DNA of 34,826 bases from Streptomyces sp. NRRL S-31. GTDB lineage: Bacteria > Actinomycetota > Actinomycetes > Streptomycetales > Streptomycetaceae. The position numbers and the translations under genes are program-made. Shown here piece after piece: positions 14,699-20,878 of this stretch. The stretch is taken from contig NZ_JOCB01000091.1 in NCBI RefSeq assembly GCF_000718775.1, positions 1 to 34,826 on the forward strand, written 5' to 3'. Positions within the stretch are counted from its first letter, which is position 1. Each line of letters starts with the position of its first letter. The notes below the pieces were generated by a model, which had not been told where the DNA came from, made no database searches, and saw nothing but the letters and a program-made list of their open reading frames with translations.

Positions 14699-17113
14699 CT
14701 AACCGTTCGCTTCCCGCCCGGCGTCCGTCGCGTCCTCCGGCGGCATCCGGATGTCCAGCACGCACACGTCGTCCCGGCGCTCGTCCGCGAGCATCGTCGC
14801 GAGCACGGCGTCCAGCGAACCGGAGTCGCCGGCGCCATGGCCGCGCACCGCCTCGGCCAGCCGGGCGAAGCCCGCGTCGAGACCCTCGCCCGGGCGCTCC
14901 ACCAGACCGTCCGTGTAGAGCAGCAGCCGGTCGCCGGGTTCCAGCCGCAGCTCCAGCGCCTCGTAGACGGGGGCGCCCGTCGCGCCGAGCAGCATGCCGA
15001 GGGGACGGTCGAGGAAGCGCGCCTCGCCCCGGCGCACCAGCAGCGGCGGCGGGTGCCCGGCCTGCGCCCAGGCCAGGACGCGCCGGGCGGGGTCGTAGCG
15101 GGCCAGGACCATGGTGGCGGTGATCAGGCCGTCCCGGGAGTGCAGCAGCAGCTGGTTCAGCCGCGCCAGCGCCCCGGTCAGCGAGGAACCGGTGCTGACC
15201 ATGCCCTTCGCGGTGAACCGGAGCTGGGCCATCGTGGCCACGGCGTCGATGCCGTGCCCCGCCACGTCGCCGACCACGAACAGCGCGTCGCAGTCGGGCA
15301 GTTCGATGGCGCTGAACCAGTCGCCGCCGACGTGGATGCCGGCCTGCGCGGGCAGGTAGGCGACCTCGATGCGCAGCCCGGCCAGCTGCCGGGGCTTGTC
15401 CGGCAGCGGCAGCAGGGCGTGCTGCAACCGGGCGGCCAGGGCCCGCTCCGCCTGGAGGATGCCGCGCTGGAGCAGCATCGCCCGCTCGCTCTCCACCAGC
15501 GCCAGCTCGGCGCTGCGCTGCGCGGTGAGGTCCTGGACGAACCCGTGCACCTCGACCGGGGTGCCGTCGGAGGCCATGACCGCCTCCGCGACCATCCGCA
15601 GATGCCGGACACCCCCGGACGTCTCGGTCCGGAACGGCACGTCGAAGGCGCGCCCGTGCGAGAGGAGTTCGGCGATCGCGTGGGCGAGCGGACCCTTGTC
15701 CTCCGGCAGGGCCAGGTCGGGCAGCCGCTCCAGCCGGACCGGCCGCTCCCGGAGGTGCCGGCCGAGCACGGCGTACGTCTGCGCGGACCAGGAGATCTCC
15801 TGGGTGATCAGGTTCCAGTTGGCCCAGCCGAGGTTGCCGAGCCGCTGCACGTCGGCCAGGCGCTGCTCCTGGCGCTCCACCGGGTCGTGGCGCAGCCAGG
15901 AGACGACCAGGCCCTCGCCCAGCCGGGCCGCCCGCACCGTGTAGGTGACGGTCACGGGCACCTCGCCGATCACGTCCTGGTAGGCGAACGGCTCGCCCTC
16001 GAACGGCTCCCCGGTCTCCAGCGCCCTCAGGTAGCCCTGCCACAGCGGTTCGCCCGCGACCGACGGGTAGCTCTCCAGGACGTGCTTGCCGACCATGTCC
16101 CGGCCGGTCCGGCCGAACACGTCGACCGCCTCCGGGGTGGCGGCGACGATGCGGTAGTCCTCCACCTCGCCGGTGGCGGCACGCAGCGGGGACAGCATGA
16201 TCACCGCGCCCGGCAGCGCGTCGAACACCGCCTGCGCGGTCTGCGGGAGACCGCCGGCCGTGCCGGTGTGCGGGGCGTCGAAGGCCCACAGCCGGCCCGC
16301 GCACAGCCGGGCCACGGCCCGCAGCAGCTCCCGCTCCAGCGGTGTGAAGCGCTCACCGGACCGGCGCAGCACCCCGAGGGCGACGTGCGCGGCGTCACCG
16401 GCCGGCACCGGCAGCCAGGCCCGGGTGGGCCACCGGTCCGGAGGGGTCCCGATGAGCACGTAGCGCGCGTGGTCCTCGTCGGGGCACTCCAGCCAGCGCG
16501 GCTCCCCGTCCTGGAGGGTCTCCAGCGCGGGCACGCCGGTCACCGGCGGGATCTGGCGCCACTGGGCGGCGAGGGTCGGGTCGACGCCGGCGTACCCGAT
16601 CAGTCCGAGTCCGCCCTCGGGCAGCCGCTCGTACAGCAGCACCGCGTCGGCGTCCACCTCGTGCGCCAGGTGGTCGAGCAGGCAGTCGGCCAGTTCGTGT
16701 GGCGAGCCGACCCCGACCAGGTCGCGGCCGAGGCGTCCCAGCAGGTCCCCGAGGTCGCGGGGGCCGGCGGGCACGCTCGCCCAGGAGGCGGCGGCGGAGG
16801 GCGCGCCGGGCGGCGGTGCCGCCTGGGGGGCGGGGTGTTCCCTGGGGGGCAGCGCGCCCAGGGTGAGCCAGCACTGTTCGAGGAGGGTGCGGTTGCCGTC
16901 CTTGGCGCGCTGGAGCAGCTCCTGGTGCGCGGAGTCCGGGGTGCAGCCGGTGACGGCCATCAGTACGCCCTTGGCCCGTTCCAGGACCGCCGAGGTCGCC
17001 GTCAGGTCCCGCAGCCGTTCCATCTCGGCGCGCTGCCGGGCCACGACCTTGGCCAGCGCCGCCAGCTCGGCGCTGGTGTCCCGGTCGACCGGGGGCAGGG
17101 GCTCGCTCGTCAC
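14699..17113 (-). CDS. ANTAR-GAF-PAS-PAS-SpoIIE/PP2C phosphatase, 804 aa
   Basis: A large soluble signalling protein. Order: ANTAR-like RNA-binding three-helix region (about 15-85, with LERAKGVLMAVTGCTPDSAHQELLQRA); GAF (about 118-280); PAS (about 290-405); a second PAS/PAC (about 420-535); coiled linker; SpoIIE-type PP2C phosphatase (about 570-790). Metal ligands are present: Asp598 (GGDWF), Asp616 (GDVAGHG), Asp735 (YTDGL) and Asp781/782. Such phosphatases act on anti-anti-sigma factors in partner-switching pathways. No C-terminal anti-sigma ATPase is present, unlike the other phosphatase at 32023. ANTAR at the N-terminus is unusual, since it is more often C-terminal. The GTG at 17113 is the best start, but ribosome-site support is weak. 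Confidence 0.87.
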   Translation of the reverse strand: MTSEPLPPVDRDTSAELAALAKVVARQRAEMERLRDLTATSAVLERAKGVLMAVTGCTPDSAHQELLQRAKDGNRTLLEQCWLTLGALPPREHPAPQAAPPPGAPSAAASWASVPAGPRDLGDLLGRLGRDLVGVGSPHELADCLLDHLAHEVDADAVLLYERLPEGGLGLIGYAGVDPTLAAQWRQIPPVTGVPALETLQDGEPRWLECPDEDHARYVLIGTPPDRWPTRAWLPVPAGDAAHVALGVLRRSGERFTPLERELLRAVARLCAGRLWAFDAPHTGTAGGLPQTAQAVFDALPGAVIMLSPLRAATGEVEDYRIVAATPEAVDVFGRTGRDMVGKHVLESYPSVAGEPLWQGYLRALETGEPFEGEPFAYQDVIGEVPVTVTYTVRAARLGEGLVVSWLRHDPVERQEQRLADVQRLGNLGWANWNLITQEISWSAQTYAVLGRHLRERPVRLERLPDLALPEDKGPLAHAIAELLSHGRAFDVPFRTETSGGVRHLRMVAEAVMASDGTPVEVHGFVQDLTAQRSAELALVESERAMLLQRGILQAERALAARLQHALLPLPDKPRQLAGLRIEVAYLPAQAGIHVGGDWFSAIELPDCDALFVVGDVAGHGIDAVATMAQLRFTAKGMVSTGSSLTGALARLNQLLLHSRDGLITATMVLARYDPARRVLAWAQAGHPPPLLVRRGEARFLDRPLGMLLGATGAPVYEALELRLEPGDRLLLYTDGLVERPGEGLDAGFARLAEAVRGHGAGDSGSLDAVLATMLADERRDDVCVLDIRMPPEDATDAGREANG

Positions 17114-17305
17114 GCGACGAGCATTGCACACCTCGGCCCGCTCGATCACTCGTCTGCCGGGTACCGAGCGCCCCTGCCCCGGTACGGGCGCGTCAGGCGC
17201 GGACAAGGGGCCGGGCGGGAAGGGACCGGCCGGTTCCGGGGCGGCGGCGCGCACGGCGGCGGGGCCGGCCGGGGGATACGGGACCGGGGGCGGCGGGCGG
17301 TGGGG

Positions 17306-17680
17306 TCAACGGACGCCGCCGCGGCCGGCCAGGGCCTCGCTGACCGCGCGGACGCTGCGCGCGATGTGCTGCAACTGGAGGACCTCGGCCGCGTACAGCT
17401 TGATCGTGTGTTCGATCACAGATTCGGGCAGTCCGAGCACCGGCAGTTCCGCCCGCGCCGTCTGGAGGGCGGTCCGGGCCACCCGCACCTCCTGCTGCAC
17501 CTGGAGCTGAGCGTGCCGGGCGAGCAGGACGGGGTGCCGGATGAGCGCCGGATAGCTGGCGTACCGCGCGGGGATCAGCTCGCGCAGCCACTTGGCCGCC
17601 GAGCGCTCCCAGTCGTAGCTGCCCGGCGTCTTGACCTGACAGGGCCAGTCGGGGCTGATGCGCGTGCTGGTCAAGGGCAT
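17306..17680 (-). CDS. Unknown protein, 124 aa
   Basis: Begins MPLTSTRISPDWPCQ and continues YDWERSAAKWLRELIPARYASYPALIRHPVLLARHA, followed by a long probably helical, Gln/Arg/Val-rich stretch (LQVQQEVRVARTALQTARAEL) and a second helix pair. It has a single cysteine and no signal or membrane segment. It looks like a helical cytoplasmic protein; I do not recognise a family with a function. The ATG at 17680 has GGAAG eight bases upstream; an ATG two codons earlier (17686) is too close to it. The promoter, in an AT-rich block, is described separately. The phosphatase gene lies 192 bp downstream on the same strand, a gap in which I see no gene. Confidence 0.72.
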   Translation of the reverse strand: MPLTSTRISPDWPCQVKTPGSYDWERSAAKWLRELIPARYASYPALIRHPVLLARHAQLQVQQEVRVARTALQTARAELPVLGLPESVIEHTIKLYAAEVLQLQHIARSVRAVSEALAGRGGVR

Positions 17681-17753
17681 GATCATCGCTTCCGGTGGGC
17701 GGCGTCGTAAGGGCGGTCGACGGGTTCGGAGGCGGTCCCGGCCGCGCCCGAGC

Positions 17754-17782
17754 AGTATTTATATATACCGATCGCTTTTCAA
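17754..17782 (-). promoter_or_regulatory. Strong vegetative-type promoter in an AT-rich block
   Basis: Minus strand: TTGAAA (17777-17782), 17-nt spacer containing TATATATA, then AATACT (17754-17759). It would start a ~65-nt leader for the unknown 124-aa gene. The AT content here is exceptional for the window. Confidence 0.6.
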
Positions 17783-17787
17783 GGAGT

Positions 17788-17844
17788 ATGAAAACATTCA
17801 GTAGGGATATGTGGGGAATGATCCCTGTTCAGGGGGGTGGGTGA
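17788..17844 (+). other. 18-codon open frame in AT-rich DNA, probably not a gene
   Basis: AAGGAG-t-ATG begins a frame reading MKTFSRDMWGMIPVQGGG. Codons such as AAA, ACA, AGT, AGG and GTT are foreign to the neighbouring genes, and the ribosome site is only one base from the ATG. The same DNA holds an AGGGAT/ATCCCT inverted repeat (12-nt loop), so it may be upstream promoter or RNA structure. No plus-strand promoter was found. Confidence 0.15.
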
Positions 17845-17917
17845 CCGCAAGATCTTCACGGATGGGCGGCCCGTCCGGAAGGATCCGCCGCCACGACGGC
17901 GCCGGTGCGGGCACGCC

Positions 17918-18835
17918 TCAGTCCCGCAGGAAGAACTGGTGCTGCTCCGAGAGCTGTTCGTACTTCTCCAGCCGGGCCTGGGTGCGCTCCGGGTCGGCGT
18001 CGGTCATGGCCTGGAGCAGCGCCGCGGCCAGCACCCCGGGCGCCGCGTAGGAGTCGAACACCAGCCGGGAACCGGTGCCGGTGGCGAAGGTGACGTCGGC
18101 CTCGTCGGCCAGCGGACCCAGCGCCAGGTCGGTGACGAGGGCCACCTTCAGCCCCGCGCCGCGCGCCACCCGGACGGCGTTCAGGGTCTCCTGCGAGTGC
18201 CGGGGCATGGCGAAGGCCAGCACCCAGCTGCCGCCGGCCTCGCGGGCCTGCGACAGCGCGTCGTAGGCCACGCTGCCGCCCCGGGTCACCAGCCGCACGT
18301 CCGGGTGGATACGGCGGGCGGCGTAGCCGAAGTACTCCGCGAGCGAGACCGAGATGCGCAGCCCCAGCACGGTCAGCGGGGTGGAGCGGGACAGTGCGCG
18401 GCCGACGTCGATCACCCGGTCGGGGTCGGCGAGGTCGCGCCGCAGGTTCTCCAGGTTCTCGATCTCCGCGTCGACGGCGGCCTGGAGCTCGTTGGCCCGG
18501 TTCTCCTCACCGGGCCCGCCGGCCAGACCGCTCAGCGCGATCGCCTGGAGCCGCTCCCTGAGCGCGGGGTAGCCGCTGAAACCGACGGCGGCGGCGAACC
18601 GGGTGACGGAGGGCTGACTCACCCCGACCCGGTCGGCCAGCTCGGTGATGGACAGGAACGCGGCCTCGGTGATGTGCTCGATCAGGTACTGCGCGATGCG
18701 CCGCTGCCCCGGCGACAGACGGGGGCCGTCGAAGAGTTCCCTGAGCCGGGAGGTCGGGGCGGCTTCGGCGTCGGGCACGGTCTTGCCCGAGGTGATCGCT
18801 GATGCCTGTGCGCGGGCCTGCTGCGGCGAGGGCAC
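17918..18835 (-). CDS. MurR/RpiR-family sugar-phosphate-responsive regulator, 305 aa
   Basis: An N-terminal HTH_6 domain (about 30-110: LSPGQRRIAQYLIEHITEAAFLSITELADRVGVSQPSVTRFAAAVGFSGY) is followed by a SIS sugar-phosphate-binding domain (about 140-270: TVLGLRISVSLAEYFGYAAR, and VLAFAMPRHSQETL). This is the standard layout for regulators that sense phosphosugars. The GTG at 18835 is preceded by AAAGGAGG seven bases away; upstream in-frame starts would place this site inside the coding region. A TATGTT box on the minus strand lies upstream at about 18872. Its nearest functional neighbours are the kinase at 19401 and the phosphoglucomutase/GH65 pair, a plausible regulon by content though not by operon structure. 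Confidence 0.88.
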   Translation of the reverse strand: MPSPQQARAQASAITSGKTVPDAEAAPTSRLRELFDGPRLSPGQRRIAQYLIEHITEAAFLSITELADRVGVSQPSVTRFAAAVGFSGYPALRERLQAIALSGLAGGPGEENRANELQAAVDAEIENLENLRRDLADPDRVIDVGRALSRSTPLTVLGLRISVSLAEYFGYAARRIHPDVRLVTRGGSVAYDALSQAREAGGSWVLAFAMPRHSQETLNAVRVARGAGLKVALVTDLALGPLADEADVTFATGTGSRLVFDSYAAPGVLAAALLQAMTDADPERTQARLEKYEQLSEQHQFFLRD

Positions 18836-19400
18836 CGGTCGGCCTCCTTTGTCTGCCACGAGCACTCAACATAGCTCACCGACCGTTGTGACCAGGGGGG
18901 TCGGGACGGCCGGCACAGGCGGCCGGAACGCCCCCGCCGGCCTCGCACGCACCTCGCCTCCGGCGGAGTCCGCCCCCCCGGCGGCGGCTCGCGCACCCAC
19001 ACCACCCGCGCGCCCGCCCGGCCGCAGCGCGTCCGTGATCGGCCGGCTGCCGCGACCGGCGCGCTGCCGTAACGGGCGACCGCGGGCGAACGAACCGGCG
19101 CCCCGACGGCCGACGGTCGCCCTTCGCGGGCACCCTTGCGACCGACGGTCACCCTCCGGCGAACACCCCGGCGGCCGGGGGCCCCTCGGCGAACGCCCCT
19201 GCGGCCGGCGGTCACCCCGCCTGGGGCCGCCTCGGCAGCCGGTGGTCACCCCGCCTGGGGCCGCCTCGGCAGTCGGTGGCCGCCCCGCCTGGGGCCGCCC
19301 CGGCGGCCGGTGGGGAGCCCCCGCAACCCCCGTGTGCGCCCCGCGAACGCCCCCGCGAATGCCCACCCGAATGCCCGCGCGGGCGCTCCCGCAGCCCCCG
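18836..19400. other. 565-bp repeat-rich gap without genes
   Basis: Frames are open on both strands but are Arg/Pro/Gly/Ala-rich, with no start site or domain. From about 19112 to 19311 the DNA consists of degenerate then near-perfect tandem units (see 19210-19311), followed at about 19340-19390 by a shorter CGAACGCCC/CGAATGCCC-type repeat. The 34-bp unit is not a multiple of three, which argues against coding. Confidence 0.6.
19210..19311. repeat. Three tandem 34-bp repeats, with degenerate copies upstream
   Basis: Units at 19210-19243, 19244-19277 and 19278-19311. The first two differ at one position; the third has a few C/G changes. Each contains CACCCCGCCTGGGGCCG or a close variant, giving a CCCCgcctGGGG-type inverted repeat within each unit. 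At least three more degenerate units of 30-33 bp precede them from about 19112. There are no unique spacers, so this is a minisatellite and not a CRISPR array. Confidence 0.8.
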
Positions 19401-20051
19401 TCAGCCCCCCGAGGACAGCACGGCCCCCGGCACCAGCAGGTCCGCTCGTGGTCGTGTCGACGCGACCAGGTCGGCGTTGCGCTGGTCCGGGCCCCGTACC
19501 CAGGCCACGGCCGCCGCGTGGTCCTTGCCGAACTCCTCGTGCCGGGCGACCAGCCGGCGGACGCGCTCCTCCTCGGGTATCTCGCAGAACCACACCTCGT
19601 CCAGGCAGGGCCGCACCCGCGCCCAGGGTCCCTCCGTCAGCAGCAGGTAGTTGCCCTCGGTCACGACCAGCCGGGCTCCGGGCGGCACCGGGATCGCGCC
19701 CGCGAGCGGCTGCTCCAGCACCCGTTCGAAGCCCGGCGCGTACACCACCTCGTCGGTCTCCTCGCGCAACCGCCGCAGCAGCGCCGCGTACCCGGCCGCG
19801 TCGAACGTGTCCGGCGCGCCCTTGCGGTCCCCGCGGCCCAGCCGCTCCAGCTCGGCGTCGGCTAGGTGGAAACCGTCCATGGGCACGTGCGCGGCCCACG
19901 GCGGGCCGTCGCCGTTCAGGGCGGCCACCAGCCGCTCGGCCAGCGTCGTCTTGCCCGAGCCGGGGCCGCCCGCGATGCCGAGCAGGGCGCGCCGGCCGCC
20001 GTGGGACAGGGCGCGGGCGCGGAGGACGAGGTCGTCGAAGGTCAGGGGCAC
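19401..20051 (-). CDS. P-loop nucleoside/sugar kinase family protein, 216 aa
   Basis: A phosphoribulokinase/uridine-kinase-like P-loop protein with Walker A GGPGSGKT at 28-35, then AAHVPMDGFHLADAELERLGRGDRKGAPDTFDAAGY, typical of the group that also includes YggC/pantothenate-kinase-like proteins, and LVVTEGNYLLL as the Walker-B-like strand. It transfers phosphate from ATP to a small hydroxyl substrate; the exact one cannot be read from sequence. A GTG at 20051 is chosen; an in-frame GTG 18 bp upstream (VAHSVLVP) is possible, and neither has a good ribosome site. It is divergent from the phosphoglucomutase gene across 86 bp containing two palindromes. Confidence 0.8.
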   Translation of the reverse strand: MPLTFDDLVLRARALSHGGRRALLGIAGGPGSGKTTLAERLVAALNGDGPPWAAHVPMDGFHLADAELERLGRGDRKGAPDTFDAAGYAALLRRLREETDEVVYAPGFERVLEQPLAGAIPVPPGARLVVTEGNYLLLTEGPWARVRPCLDEVWFCEIPEEERVRRLVARHEEFGKDHAAAVAWVRGPDQRNADLVASTRPRADLLVPGAVLSSGG

Positions 20052-20087
20052 AAGGACAGAGTGTGCCACCGCTCGTTTCCGACGCGT

Positions 20088-20116
20088 GTGGCGTGCGCCA
20101 CCCACTGGAGCGCTCC
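20088..20116. promoter_or_regulatory. Two palindromes in a divergent promoter region
   Basis: GTGGCG-TG-CGCCAC at 20088-20101 and GGAGCGCTCC at 20107-20116 lie in the 86-bp gap between the leftward kinase and the rightward phosphoglucomutase. They are operator candidates for co-regulation; RpiR is the nearest regulator gene. Confidence 0.4.
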
Positions 20117-20137
20117 GGATGGGGAAGAGTGCTGAGT

Positions 20138-20878
20138 ATGACTCAGCTCGGTCTGCCCGACACCATCCAGGCATGTCTCTTCGACCTCGACGGGGTCGTC
20201 ACCAAGACCGCCGTCGTGCACGCGGCGGCCTGGAAGGAGATGTTCGACGCGTTCCTGCGGGACTACGAGGGAGAGCAGGGGCGGCCGTTCGACGCCGCCG
20301 CCGAATACGACGAGTACGTCGACGGCCGCCCCCGCGCCGACGGCGTGCGGGCCTTCCTCGACTCGCGCGGTATCAGCCTCCCCGAGGGCGGCCCCGACGA
20401 CCCGCCGGACGCCCGAACCGTGCACGGCCTCGGCAACCGCAAGAACGAACTGCTGCTGAAGAAGATCCGCACCGGGGGAGTCGAGGCGTACGAGGGCACC
20501 CTGCGCTACCTGGAGGCGGTCCGCGCCCGCGGACTGCGCACCGCGATCGTCTCCTCCAGCGCCAACTGCCGGGACGTGCTGCGGGCCGTCGGCGCCGAGC
20601 ACTTCTTCGACGTGCGGATCGACGGCGTGGTGGCCGCCGAGCGGAAGCTGCCGGGCAAGCCGCACCCCGACACCTTCCTCGCCGCCGCCCGCGACCTGGG
20701 CGTCGAGGCGTCCCGCGCGGCCGTCTTCGAGGACGCGCTGGCCGGCATGGACGCGGGCCGCGAGGGCGGCTTCGGATACGTCGTCGGCGTGGACCGGGTG
20801 GGACAGACCGACGCCCTGTACGCGCACGGCGCCAGCGTCGTCGTGCGGGACCTGGCCGAGCTGGGAGGCGAGCAGTGA
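20138..20878 (+). CDS. HAD-family beta-phosphoglucomutase-like protein, 246 aa
   Basis: HAD motif I FDLDGV with nucleophile Asp16 and acid/base Asp18, motif II Ser139-Ser140 (IVSSSAN), Lys174 in GKPHP, and motif IV FEDALAGMDAG with Glu198/Asp199. The helical cap insert (about 25-110) includes GLGNRKNELLLKKI, where beta-phosphoglucomutases carry the substrate-binding Arg/Lys. The expected reaction is beta-glucose-1-phosphate to glucose-6-phosphate. The ATG at 20138 has GGGGAAGAG eight bases upstream. Its last codon overlaps the GTG of the GH65 gene by 4 bp, so the two are translationally coupled, like the Rv3400-Rv3401 pair of mycobacteria. Confidence 0.9.
   Translation: MTQLGLPDTIQACLFDLDGVVTKTAVVHAAAWKEMFDAFLRDYEGEQGRPFDAAAEYDEYVDGRPRADGVRAFLDSRGISLPEGGPDDPPDARTVHGLGNRKNELLLKKIRTGGVEAYEGTLRYLEAVRARGLRTAIVSSSANCRDVLRAVGAEHFFDVRIDGVVAAERKLPGKPHPDTFLAAARDLGVEASRAAVFEDALAGMDAGREGGFGYVVGVDRVGQTDALYAHGASVVVRDLAELGGEQ

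Noticed and set aside
14837..17710. 957-codon open frame on the plus strand over the ANTAR/SpoIIE phosphatase
   Set aside because: Antisense frame with Gln/His/Arg/Val-rich composition typical of complementing GC3-biased codons; no motif and no ribosome site.
19112..19311. CRISPR array
   Set aside because: Repeats are directly adjacent with no unique spacers and no cas genes nearby; a minisatellite explains it.
18866..19366. 166-codon Arg/Gly/Pro-rich frame on the minus strand between RpiR and the kinase
   Set aside because: It runs through 34-bp repeats that shift the phase, with no start site or domain.
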